NCBI GenBank assembly: GCA_030625775.1
Contig: DAOUQC010000002.1
Span: 1-64,000 of the forward strand
Reading direction: 5' to 3'
From: Verrucomicrobiota bacterium
GTDB taxonomy: Bacteria > Verrucomicrobiota > Verrucomicrobiia > Verrucomicrobiales > DEV007
DNA length: 64,000 nt
The translations under genes were made by a program, and so were the position numbers. Shown piece by piece: positions 18,778 through 28,669 of the stretch (within the stretch, counting starts at the first letter, position 1; every line of letters starts with the position of its first letter). A model generated the notes under the pieces. That model searched no databases. It saw nothing but the letters and a program-made list of their open reading frames with translations, and had not been told where the DNA came from.

Positions 18778-19737
18778 TCACCTTCTTTCCGTTATAAGCA
18801 GTGCGCTTGCTTCCACGCTATACTGGAACCCCGCTTTAGCACAGGTGAAGTAGAGTGCGTCGCCAAGAGGTAAATTTGTCAAATTCAAGGTTACGTGACG
18901 GGCTTTGGACGAGCCAGGTTGAAAGACCATATTTACCCCCTTCAAACCTGGAACCTTTTCCGCATCCAGTTCTACCGAACGCTGCTGAAGAAAAGCGAGG
19001 GCATCCCTAATCGGCGTATCCTTGAATTCAATTTTTGGAATTTGAATTGAACGAAGTTTGTTTTTTTGGAATTTGATTCCGGCTTGCTTTTGTTCGGCAC
19101 TCAATGCCGACACCGGGGTAATGGCAATGCCCGGTTCGATAACGACCGCAGAGCGCTGAACCGACATCTGTGCCCCCGCCAGAAATACCGAATAACGTAA
19201 TACTTGTGACAGCGGCACATTTTTCAGTTTTAATGTGATTTTTGTTTCTTTTAGCTCATCTCCCAATATCACTATATTCACCCCTTTCCCTGCGGTTTCT
19301 TCAGTCATGCTGTCAAGTTCCACACTACGATCACGGAGGTAATTGATAGCATCTGAAAAGGGCGTCTCTAAAAAATCAATTTTAGGAACTATCATTTCCC
19401 CAAGTTTTTTTACTACAGCTGCATCCCCGGCTTTAAGGGGAGTGCTCTCTGAAGAAACTGGGACGGGGGGGATGTCACCGGCTTCCCCCTTCGTACATCC
19501 AATATGCCCGATCACAAGAATGATCATGACTGAAAAAACAGGAAGCACTCTTCCTGTAAGACTCAGCCCTTTGTCAGACTGATTAATAATTTTTCGAATA
19601 GTGGAGTAGGTCCGGGTTTCACTAAGTGCCGTCCAGACATCCCGGACGGTAGCTGGATGTTTCTGAAAAATCACATCCATAACTTCCCCCTCACACCGGC
19701 TGAGCCGATTTTTAAAATCCAATACTTTCCCTGCCAT
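18778..19737 (-). CDS. BlaI-like winged helix, membrane segment and two STN-like repeats in one protein
   Basis: With the ATG at 19737 the protein has 319 residues (a TTG at 19779 would add 14). Residues 12-58 (LSRCEGEVMDVIFQKHPATV, then STIRKIINQ) resemble the BlaI/MecI winged helix. Residues 64-81 form one hydrophobic segment ending HIGC. The remainder holds two copies of an 86-residue module (about 116-202 and 232-317), each beginning (V/I)PKI(D/E)F.(D/E)TP..DA and containing RSVELD, like secretin/TonB short N-terminal domains. This suggests a ToxR/CadC-style membrane-bound regulator. Alternatively HIGC is a lipobox, the true start is internal, and the front is a fused relic. Confidence 0.6.
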   Translation of the reverse strand: MAGKVLDFKNRLSRCEGEVMDVIFQKHPATVRDVWTALSETRTYSTIRKIINQSDKGLSLTGRVLPVFSVMIILVIGHIGCTKGEAGDIPPVPVSSESTPLKAGDAAVVKKLGEMIVPKIDFLETPFSDAINYLRDRSVELDSMTEETAGKGVNIVILGDELKETKITLKLKNVPLSQVLRYSVFLAGAQMSVQRSAVVIEPGIAITPVSALSAEQKQAGIKFQKNKLRSIQIPKIEFKDTPIRDALAFLQQRSVELDAEKVPGLKGVNMVFQPGSSKARHVTLNLTNLPLGDALYFTCAKAGFQYSVEASALLITERR

Positions 19738-19915
19738 GAGAATTTTTTCGCATGTATCCAAAACTATATCAATATCCAAGTGCTATTTTTTTTAGCATGT
19801 GGCACCACATCAGAATGAGTATGCCTCTGGATCAGCCGCTCTAAACAAATACCAAGGTTCGCTACAGTAAAAAAAGCTTGGTTTTCACACATCCTGTCGA
19901 CATATTTTCATAATT

Positions 19916-20278
19916 ATGAGCGACGGAATCGAAATCACTATTAATGGAAATTTTGCCCACGTTAAAACCACTGGCAAATTAACCAAAGAATCCTATCAGG
20001 AATTCGCTCCTCTGCTGGACGAGCAGATCAAGACAAACGGAAAACTGCGTTTGTTATTCGAAATGCACGACTTCCATGGCTGGACGATCGGAGGGATGTG
20101 GGAGGACATGAAATTTGATATCCAGCATTGGAGGGACATCGAAAAGCTAGCGATCGTAGGGGAGAGCAACTGGGAAAAAGGAATGGCCAGCATCTGCAAA
20201 CCCTTCACTTCAGCCAAGATCAAATATTTTGATCACAGCGTGCTCGACGAGGCAAAATCCTGGATAGCTGCCGATTAA
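19916..20278 (+). CDS. SpoIIAA-like (STAS/UspA-fold) protein
   Basis: The 120-residue protein matches the SpoIIAA-like family: an N-terminal strand pair (IEITINGNFAHVKTTGKLT), the segment LLFEMHDFHGWTIGGMWEDM, and a C-terminal KIKYFDHSVLDEAKSWI helix. Family members are small cytoplasmic proteins of unclear function, sometimes linked to lipid binding or stress. No regulator or sigma factor gene is adjacent. Confidence 0.75.
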   Translation: MSDGIEITINGNFAHVKTTGKLTKESYQEFAPLLDEQIKTNGKLRLLFEMHDFHGWTIGGMWEDMKFDIQHWRDIEKLAIVGESNWEKGMASICKPFTSAKIKYFDHSVLDEAKSWIAAD

Positions 20279-20672
20279 TTTAAGTCTGGCCTCAAACGGA
20301 TCCGTATCGATTACGGCATTCCGTCGCTGAACTCCACAACTCCCGTTTCCAAGCAATTGAGAGGCTAGCAACTGCATCGGCTCTGAAACAAAACGCTGGC
20401 TGCCCTGTTGCAATCAATTAAGCGCTTCTATTGCTAGTATCATAGGGGCTTGACGTTTTTGCGTATCACTTGAAATTTTGCAATCTTTACTGCATATTTC
20501 CGCAACAGGCCAATGATTGCTGTTTGATTACACTCATTTTAGACCTGCGCTCCGCAAAACAAGCGAGGATGAGGCTTTTCTTTTGTCCATTTAAAGCCTA
20601 CAATCCACTCCCCCTGCTTTTTTCAGATCGAAAATTCACTTTGTTTCACTCATTGAAACCCTTTTGAAATCC
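20279..20672. other. Gene-free 394-bp stretch
   Basis: I see no conserved protein, RNA fold or repeat. A TTGACG at 20460-20465 could be a -35 element, but no convincing -10 lies at the right distance. The region is presumably the leader of the HD-phosphohydrolase gene. Confidence 0.4.
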
Positions 20673-22376
20673 ATGCTTGACCGGCTGTTCTCAAAATCAC
20701 GCCTCAAACAACAAGGCTTCTCCAGTGGGCGCAAACGGCGCACCCAGAAGGAAGACGCCTTACGTTATGCGCTAGCCGAAGGCCTGGTGATTCGCATAAG
20801 CCTGTTCTTTTTGTTTGCCGCATTGATAGCCGCGCTGCTTGTTTACGGAGCTGACAGCGGAACCCGGATTTTTACTGCAACCTCCCAGATTGTAGTCGCC
20901 GTCACCCTCATCACCTTCACGATGCTGGTACAATTCTACATCAACCTGCCCCAGAGCTTTGCGCGCAATTCACGGGTTCTGATGATGCTGGTAGCGATTC
21001 TCGCCCACCTGTTGCTGGTTAAACTTTCGCTCTATTTGGGGCAGTCCTTCTCTGTGGGAAGCGAATACGTCTTTTTGATGGCTCCCTATGCCTTTGCCCC
21101 GATGATCATGTCGCTGTTACTGGGGCGGAATCACGGCACCATGGCCGCGCTCTATGCAAGCCTGCTCGGCAGCTTGCTGGTGGCTGAGGGAGCGGCATTC
21201 AAATTTTTGATCTTCAGTCTGGTCTGCGGACTGGTAGCGGTTTACCTCACTCACGACATGCGAAGACGAAGCCGCTTGGTGAGAGCCGGCCTTTTTGTTG
21301 GACTGACTGGAGCTGTGCTGGGGTGCGCCATGGGTGAAATCCCCATCTTCAATCCGGGTGCCGAGTGGAATTTGGTCGGCATGCAGTGCTTGACCTCCAT
21401 TTTTGTCGGAGTCCTCACCGCCATGGTAGTCAGCGGCATTCTTCCTGTTCTGGAAAGCATTTTCTGCATCACTACCGCTCTCTCCTGGCTCGAGATGGCC
21501 GATTTGAATCACCCCCTGATGAAACGCATGACGCTCGAAGCCCCCGGCACCTACCACCACTGCCTGGTTTTGGCCAATCTCAGTGAAGCCGCTGCGGAGG
21601 CAGTCGGTGCCAACGGAACCAAATGCCGTGCCTGTTCGTATTTCCATGACATCGGAAAGCTGAACAAACCCGGGTATTTCATTGAAAACAGCGACGGCAC
21701 ACACAATCCCCATGACGAATTGACTCCCACCATGAGCGCCCTGGTGATCATGGCTCACGTGAAAGACGGGGTGGATTTGGCGCTCAAACACCATCTGAAC
21801 GCTGAGATCATTGACATTATTCGCGAGCACCACGGAACTTCACTGATCTACTATTTTTACCACCGCGCACTGAAACTGAAGGAGGAACTGGAAGAGCAAG
21901 TCAGACAGGACAAAACCCGTGAAGAAGATGTGCCCGAAGTGAGCGAGGCGGGCTTCCGCTACCCCGGCCCTAGACCACGCAGCAAGGAAAGTGCCATTAT
22001 CAGCCTGGCCGATGCCGTGGAAAGTGCTTCGCGCAGCCTGGTCAAACCCACCCCGCAACGTATCGAACAACTGATCGAAGAAATCACCGACAGCCGCCTG
22101 CGTGAAGACCAACTGGACGAATGTGAGCTAACCTTGCACGACATTGCCTTAATCAAAAAAAGCTTTGCCATCACTCTGAGGAGCATGATGCACAATCGCA
22201 TCGCCTATCCTAAACAGGAAAACGAGAGCAAGGAGAAAAACTCAAGTGATGGTGATAAAAATCAGCGCAAAGCACGCAGCAAGACAAAACGCAATGACAA
22301 GACCAACTCGGATGACAAGTCGGTTTTAAGCAAGCGCGACAAGCTCGAGACGTCCAGGTGGAAAGCTGCGAGCTAA
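20673..22376 (+). CDS. 7TM-HD family phosphohydrolase (PgpH-like)
   Basis: The protein has 567 residues from ATG 20673 (a TTG at 20664 is in frame just upstream). A basic N-terminus precedes about seven membrane helices (residues about 45-270), matching the 7TM-7TMR-HD membrane module. The C-terminal HD domain follows: TYHHCLVLANLSE, CSYFHDIGKLNKPGYF with the HD pair, MAHVKDG, IIREHHGT and SLADAVESASR. PgpH-type relatives hydrolyse cyclic di-AMP. The long extracytoplasmic 7TMR-HDED sensor domain of PgpH is absent. The tail after residue 510 is very lysine-rich. The c-di-AMP role is inferred from family. Confidence 0.85.
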   Translation: MLDRLFSKSRLKQQGFSSGRKRRTQKEDALRYALAEGLVIRISLFFLFAALIAALLVYGADSGTRIFTATSQIVVAVTLITFTMLVQFYINLPQSFARNSRVLMMLVAILAHLLLVKLSLYLGQSFSVGSEYVFLMAPYAFAPMIMSLLLGRNHGTMAALYASLLGSLLVAEGAAFKFLIFSLVCGLVAVYLTHDMRRRSRLVRAGLFVGLTGAVLGCAMGEIPIFNPGAEWNLVGMQCLTSIFVGVLTAMVVSGILPVLESIFCITTALSWLEMADLNHPLMKRMTLEAPGTYHHCLVLANLSEAAAEAVGANGTKCRACSYFHDIGKLNKPGYFIENSDGTHNPHDELTPTMSALVIMAHVKDGVDLALKHHLNAEIIDIIREHHGTSLIYYFYHRALKLKEELEEQVRQDKTREEDVPEVSEAGFRYPGPRPRSKESAIISLADAVESASRSLVKPTPQRIEQLIEEITDSRLREDQLDECELTLHDIALIKKSFAITLRSMMHNRIAYPKQENESKEKNSSDGDKNQRKARSKTKRNDKTNSDDKSVLSKRDKLETSRWKAAS

Positions 22377-22428
22377 CCTTTGCAATCCATTTTACGGATA
22401 CTTGCGCGTCACCAAGCAGCAAAGCGGG

Positions 22429-23352
<924 letters not shown>

Positions 23353-23502
23353 AATTTTCTGCTTATTAAATTCGCACTAAGCGTGTATTTCTTTATCTTA
23401 GTTTTCCCCTTTGCCAAAGAAATTTATCCTACTGATTCCCGATTCGATATTCCAAATTGACTCCGTCTGCCTACTCTTCACTCCGGCTCCTGATTATACC
23501 TC

Positions 23503-24192
23503 GTGCATCCTCTGGCAAAACAACTTTTCATGAAAATGGCCTTGGCCCGGGATCCTGCCAGGGCGGCACCCATGCAGGCCTACATGAAAACCAGGCAGCC
23601 TTTTTATGGAATCCAGGCCAAGGAAAGACGGACGATTTTTAAGGATTGTGTTGCCCATCATCCGGTGAATGATCAAAGCGACTATGAAGAAGTGGTGCGC
23701 ACTCTCTGGGATGGCGAGCACCGGGAGGATATGTATCAGGCACTGGAAGTGGCTGAGCATTTCAAACAATTTCGCACCGTAAAATCCTGGCGGCTTTACG
23801 AAGAACTCGTTCACAGCGCCCCCCACTGGGACACCCTGGACTGGATCGCAGGCAAACTGGTCAGTGAATTGGTGCTGGTGGATCGCCCTCGCTTCGACAA
23901 ACGGCTGATGGTCTGGCGGCATGATGACAATCTCTGGGTCCGCCGTGCCTCCCTGTTGGCACATCTTCATCACGGTAAAAATACCAATCGTGAACTGCTC
24001 GGCGAAACCATTCGCCTGCTGATGCCAGAAAAAGAGTTTTTCATCCGCAAAGCCATCGGCTGGGTGCTGCGCGACTTTGCCAACACCGACCCGCTGTGGG
24101 TAATTAAATTTGCCCGCCAATATGAAGCCGACCTATCCGGGTTGAGCCGACGTGAAGCGCTGAAGCATGTGGGTGATGACGATGAGCTGTAA
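23503..24192 (+). CDS. AlkD-like DNA alkylation repair protein
   Basis: This 229-residue HEAT-repeat protein matches DNA alkylation repair enzymes: KTRQPFYGIQAKERR near the start, then WRLYEELVHSAPHWDTLDWI and LWVRRASLLAHLHH, and FIRKAIGWVLRDFANTDP. AlkD glycosylases remove bulky cationic lesions such as 7-methylguanine using a Trp/Asp pocket on the concave helical face, and Trp and Asp residues at corresponding places (HWDTLDW) are visible. The start is GTG at 23503; ATG at 23530 is an alternative. It leads a run of four co-oriented genes. Confidence 0.88.
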   Translation: MHPLAKQLFMKMALARDPARAAPMQAYMKTRQPFYGIQAKERRTIFKDCVAHHPVNDQSDYEEVVRTLWDGEHREDMYQALEVAEHFKQFRTVKSWRLYEELVHSAPHWDTLDWIAGKLVSELVLVDRPRFDKRLMVWRHDDNLWVRRASLLAHLHHGKNTNRELLGETIRLLMPEKEFFIRKAIGWVLRDFANTDPLWVIKFARQYEADLSGLSRREALKHVGDDDEL

Positions 24193-24257
24193 AATTATAG
24201 CCGAACTTGACGACAGCGGACGCATCGTCCTACTTGCATTCTAATTTTTAACAAATC

Positions 24258-24836
24258 ATGAGTACAACAGCACCTATTGATCTGCACACCGTTTCGGTTC
24301 ACGATAACGCCTTGCCTGAGGAGCTGTATAAAAAGTTAATGGTATTTTCCCGTCGGGCGCGTTGGCAATACGGTTGGAATACTCCCAGCAACCCGACGGC
24401 GCGATATTGGCACCACGAAGTTGGATTTGGCAACAAGCAGAATACAGAGTGCATTTCTGAAAATGTTCGAAAAAACCCAGCTAAAATTCTCTCCGAATAC
24501 CAGGAATGGCTTCTCAGGTTATTTCCTGAAAACACCAAGGTGCTCAGATTTTATCTGAATGCCTATACTTTCGGCACAGATGGCTGGCCTCATACTGACA
24601 CTGATCGAGGAGGTGAACAGACTGCATTGTTATATCTCACTAAAGAATGGAAACCCGCTTGGAGCGGCGCAACTGCCATCTATGATGACGAAGGCAATGT
24701 AACGCGGTCTGTCATGCCCAGACGCAACAGGCTTCTCTCTTTCCCATCCAATGTACTTCATGCTCCCCAACCGCTCGCGCGTGCTTTTATGGGCATAAGA
24801 ATCGTCCTCGTTGTCAAACTTGGCTTTGATGAATGA
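24258..24836 (+). CDS. 2-oxoglutarate/Fe(II)-dependent oxygenase, prolyl-hydroxylase-like
   Basis: The protein has 192 residues. The iron triad is readable: H112-x-D114 in WPHTDTDRGGEQTALLYL and the distal H168 in LHAPQPLARAFMGIRI, followed by an arginine suited to binding 2-oxoglutarate (R175 or R181). The fold resembles the prolyl 4-hydroxylase/Rps23-hydroxylase type of oxygenase, which hydroxylates proteins, though small-molecule substrates cannot be excluded. It lies 65 bp after the AlkD-like gene and upstream of the PRMT-like gene on the same strand. Confidence 0.85.
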   Translation: MSTTAPIDLHTVSVHDNALPEELYKKLMVFSRRARWQYGWNTPSNPTARYWHHEVGFGNKQNTECISENVRKNPAKILSEYQEWLLRLFPENTKVLRFYLNAYTFGTDGWPHTDTDRGGEQTALLYLTKEWKPAWSGATAIYDDEGNVTRSVMPRRNRLLSFPSNVLHAPQPLARAFMGIRIVLVVKLGFDE

Positions 24837-25047
24837 ACGGCCGGAAACGGTTGGGCAATAAACTATCCAGACAGAATAGAAGAAGTGGAGCGGGAATGCT
24901 TGCAAACTGGAGAGGTGTGTCAGAAACAATGTCCTTGTCTTTCCCGAAAGTTATGGCTTACGCATGTTAGCTTGGATTTTGGGCATCAGCACCCCCAAGC
25001 ACAAGCTTGATAGTGGACAGGATGATCTGTGATCCTTATCTTCCGGG

Positions 25048-26046
25048 ATGACTGACAGCCAACATGCCCTTCTGGGTTATGACCATTACCATCAGATGCT
25101 GGGTGACCCCATTCGTATGGAGGCATTTCGTAAGGCGATTTTTGCTGTGGTGAAACCTGGTGATATTGTGGTGGATCTGGGAGCAGGCACGGGAGTCCTT
25201 GGTTTCTGGGCATTGCAGGCGGGCGCCAAAAAAGTGTATGCTATTGAAAAAACAGAAGCCATGCATCTCGCCAAAGAGATCGCTGCCGCCAATGGTCTCG
25301 AAAGTAAAATCGAGTTCATCAACCTTAACTCCATCGATGTCACACTACCCGAGCGAGCCAACGTCTTGATTTCCGAAACTCTGGGATCATTCGCTATCGA
25401 TGAAAACACCCTGCACTTTACCTGTGATGCGCGTAAGCGCTTTCTTGCCGATGACGGACAAATGATTCCGCAAGCACTAGAGCTTTTTGTCGCTCCTCTG
25501 GAGGATTCAAAAATCTATGACAAACTCGACTTCTGGCGCCATATCCCCGGTTTGGATTTTTCACCGGCCTTCGACCTTTTCACCAAAAAGATCATGATCG
25601 AGCAAGTCACGGCTGACAAACTCCTCACTGATCCCGTATCCCTGGCCTCGATTGATTTGCGCACTGTGCCCGATGGCGCTTTTGAAGGTCATGCGTTTAT
25701 TACGATGAAAAAACCAGGCGCCATACATGGAGTCGCGGGCTGGTTTACGCTTGCCCTCACGGATGAGATTAAAATCTCCACTGCTCCCGACGCACCACAG
25801 ACTCACTGGAAGCAGGCAGTTTTCCCTTTCCCTGATCCCATTGAAGTCACCAAAGGCGATATCATGGATTGGACGGTGACTTTAGCTGTCCGCGAGCAAA
25901 ATAGCGACAATACGCAGATCGAGTATCACTACCGTTGCTCACAAATTGCCCGGGAATCAGATCCTGAAGCAGCTGCGATCAGCATGAAAAACTCACCGTG
26001 CCCATGTGGATCGGGCAAGAAATTCGCCACCTGTTGTTTGAGGTGA
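25048..26046 (+). CDS. Protein arginine methyltransferase-like enzyme with C-terminal SEC-C motif
   Basis: The protein has 332 residues. The SAM site is VVDLGAGTGVLG (D43 to G49 core). What sets it apart from ordinary methyltransferases is a PRMT-type double-E loop, E110 in LISETLGSF and E119 in AIDEN. These are nine residues apart, the same spacing as E144 and E153 of mammalian PRMT1. A THW loop (T252-H253-W254 in QTHWKQAVF) also matches PRMTs. A beta barrel lies between. The last 15 residues are a SEC-C zinc knuckle, CPCGSGKKFATCC. The predicted role is arginine methylation of a protein; SEC-C knuckles elsewhere mediate protein or ribosome contacts. PRMTs are uncommon in bacteria. Confidence 0.82.
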   Translation: MTDSQHALLGYDHYHQMLGDPIRMEAFRKAIFAVVKPGDIVVDLGAGTGVLGFWALQAGAKKVYAIEKTEAMHLAKEIAAANGLESKIEFINLNSIDVTLPERANVLISETLGSFAIDENTLHFTCDARKRFLADDGQMIPQALELFVAPLEDSKIYDKLDFWRHIPGLDFSPAFDLFTKKIMIEQVTADKLLTDPVSLASIDLRTVPDGAFEGHAFITMKKPGAIHGVAGWFTLALTDEIKISTAPDAPQTHWKQAVFPFPDPIEVTKGDIMDWTVTLAVREQNSDNTQIEYHYRCSQIARESDPEAAAISMKNSPCPCGSGKKFATCCLR

Positions 26047-26201
26047 AATAATGGAATGTCTTTGCAAATTTCTATTATTTATAGGCATATCTTGGAGATC
26101 AGCTCTGAAAATCCATATTTTTCCCAAGATGAGGATGAAATATCATAAGAGTGGTGTTCTCTTAGAGAGTATTCTTTAATCCCCTGTTAATTTTTACCAT
26201 C

Positions 26202-28565
26202 ATGAACCCCACTCCGCCCAAATCTGATTCCAAAAAATCCTCTCAGCCTCAGTCAGCCACTCCTCATGTGCCCGTTAAGGTTGTAATCTCTGATAAAATC
26301 CCCATTCCCCAGCTATCAAGTGCTCCGCCGGCGGTGAAAAAGGGAAACATACCAGAGACACCTCCTGAAAAAAATACAAGTCCTTCAGCAAAGGAGCTTG
26401 CTCTTAAGGCAGGAGTGCAGAAAATCTCACCGGAAAAACCTGCGATCACCAAGGATGTAAAAGTAGAAATTGCCTCTGCTCAAAAAAGTCAGGAGAAGAA
26501 GGAAGGGGCAGAGCCTGTAGTGCCGATGCGCAGCTTGTTGAGTCATTTTGCGGTGGAGTTTTGTAAAAAAATCGATCCGCTTTGTTCTCCCCTTAATAAC
26601 CTGGATAGCCTTATTTCTGCTTTACCAAAAGAGTCGAGCCTGCACAAGGTTTTACCTGAACTACGGGATGTTCGTCACCATATCCAAGCCCTGTTAGAGA
26701 AGGTGAAAGAACAGCAGGCATACGTTCTTATTTTTGGACCGTTGAAAAGTGGTAAATCCACTTTAATGAATGCCATTTGCGCCTCTTATGTGAGCGAGGT
26801 CACCGCACTACCCGCCTACCCCTGTCTCGTGAATATTTCTTATTCCGACAAACCAGAATACCTTGCAGTACAGTATGATGGGCAAATTAAAACTTTTAGC
26901 GATCAGGATGATTTGCACAAAACGATTGAGCGTGCCCATGTGGACTTGACCTACAAGCTTCGTGAAGTCGAGGAAAAAGGCCAGGACTTTGATCCTGTGG
27001 TGCATATGCCAACCGCATTCCGCAAAATCGACATCAAACTAACGACTTCAGAATTAGCGACATCCAGCGCCGTTCTGGTGGACACTCCGGGATTGTATAG
27101 CCGGATGAAATTCGGCTATGACCAGATGACCAGGGATTTTCGCAATACAGCAGCGTGTGCCATTTTTGTGGTTAAAAGCGACAACCTCTTTCTGGAGCAG
27201 GTCTTTGAGGAGTTCACCGAACTGCTTGAATTGTTTAGTCGCATCTTCCTGATCGTGAACCTTGATTCTCGCAAAATGGACCTGAACTCCAAGGGCGAGT
27301 TGGTTCCTAGTCTGGAAAAAAAAGATCCTAAGAAAATTATCGAAGCCTTCCGCAACCTGGCCATGAGTGCCCCCCTGAAAGAAGCGGTTGATGATGAACG
27401 TTTGCGAATATACCCCGTGGACTTGCTCAGCGCGGCGAGCGGAAGAATTCAAGCGAATAAGGATTCCGGAGAAGATGCGAAAAATGAAAAAGCCTCGGTG
27501 GAACAGTTTGACAACTTGAGGGGTGATTTGATTGATTTTCTTAATAGCAATGACTACCTCAAATCATTTTTAGTCGATAGCGTTCGACGAGGCTCTTCAT
27601 TGATGACTTCGGTTCAAGGGGTTTTAAAAAATCCATCTTTTGCTCAAATCATAGCGAATATCGAAAAACTGGAATCAGAGAAGAAAGTATTACTTGATGA
27701 GTGTGATGCGCTTACTAATTTGGGATCCGAAGACTGGCACGCCCGATCCTCGAAGCTGACAGAAGAACTGGAAGCCAAAGTCAAAAACTCAGCCGAAACG
27801 ATTAAACAATCTGCAGAAACACAAATTGCAGAAATCCTGGATCTTTGGTGGGAGGAGGATACCAGCCTCCACAATTTAAAAGAGCAGAAAATAAAACCCT
27901 GTTTTGAAGAACGGGCTCAATCTTATGTGGATGAAGTTGCCAATTTGATCAAGCTCAAGACCACCAATAACAATGCCGGTCTGGAAATCAGTGATTCTGT
28001 GGACAGCGATCTGAAAACCTTGAAAATCGAGCTTCGTTCCAGTGTGGAAAAATCCCTGGATTTGGCAAAACCCGCAGCTCTCTCTACGGACTTGAATCTG
28101 AATATCGCAGATATTCCTGTGAAAAAGCGTTTTCTTGATTGGTTATTCTTCCGTGGGGCACGCAGGGTGAGAAAGGATGTATTTGGCGATGAGCAGGAAC
28201 CCACACAAGCCATTCCCGCAGGTACAAAAGAAAAACGCCTGCGTGCAGCTGGTCGCGAAGTGATTTTCAATCAATGCTGTGAAGACTTTGCCAGGATTTT
28301 GGATGAGTCTGCGCTCTCTTTGCCAAAAGAAAGCGTGAAAAAGTATGTCGATGCAATCACCAAAAATCTTACTGCAATTTGTAAGAACAAAGACCAGAAA
28401 AACAAGAAGGTGATTGCCGACAGGGAAAAGCTTATTGCCGCCTATGCCTCGGTTCTCAAAGAGAGCGCATCGATCAATAAGGAAGTCGCTGGAATCGAAC
28501 AGTTTATTAAAAAGGCTTATCCGCTTCCAGCCTGGCCTGACAACCAGTCGAAAAAAAGCAGCTAG
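26202..28565 (+). CDS. Dynamin-family GTPase
   Basis: The protein has 787 residues. The first 100 are Pro/Lys/Ser-rich and likely disordered. The GTPase domain follows: P-loop GPLKSGKST at 179-187 in YVLIFGPLKSGKSTLMNAI, switch-2 DTPG at 294-297, and a degenerate G4 in IFLIVNLDSRKMD near 353. The C-terminal half is predicted helical with heptad-rich segments (about 480-600 and 690-770), as in the stalks of dynamins and the E. coli clamp-binding CrfC. No membrane helix is evident. Bacterial dynamins remodel membranes or sequester DNA-bound proteins; which applies here is unknown. Confidence 0.82.
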   Translation: MNPTPPKSDSKKSSQPQSATPHVPVKVVISDKIPIPQLSSAPPAVKKGNIPETPPEKNTSPSAKELALKAGVQKISPEKPAITKDVKVEIASAQKSQEKKEGAEPVVPMRSLLSHFAVEFCKKIDPLCSPLNNLDSLISALPKESSLHKVLPELRDVRHHIQALLEKVKEQQAYVLIFGPLKSGKSTLMNAICASYVSEVTALPAYPCLVNISYSDKPEYLAVQYDGQIKTFSDQDDLHKTIERAHVDLTYKLREVEEKGQDFDPVVHMPTAFRKIDIKLTTSELATSSAVLVDTPGLYSRMKFGYDQMTRDFRNTAACAIFVVKSDNLFLEQVFEEFTELLELFSRIFLIVNLDSRKMDLNSKGELVPSLEKKDPKKIIEAFRNLAMSAPLKEAVDDERLRIYPVDLLSAASGRIQANKDSGEDAKNEKASVEQFDNLRGDLIDFLNSNDYLKSFLVDSVRRGSSLMTSVQGVLKNPSFAQIIANIEKLESEKKVLLDECDALTNLGSEDWHARSSKLTEELEAKVKNSAETIKQSAETQIAEILDLWWEEDTSLHNLKEQKIKPCFEERAQSYVDEVANLIKLKTTNNNAGLEISDSVDSDLKTLKIELRSSVEKSLDLAKPAALSTDLNLNIADIPVKKRFLDWLFFRGARRVRKDVFGDEQEPTQAIPAGTKEKRLRAAGREVIFNQCCEDFARILDESALSLPKESVKKYVDAITKNLTAICKNKDQKNKKVIADREKLIAAYASVLKESASINKEVAGIEQFIKKAYPLPAWPDNQSKKSS

Positions 28566-28669
28566 GGTATTTGCTCTTGCTCTCTCTTCCCTCCTACTCT
28601 CCATAGCCCCACGAAAGAGGAACGAAGGCCGATTGGGATAATTGTGCTCACGCAATCAGGTTTGAAAAA

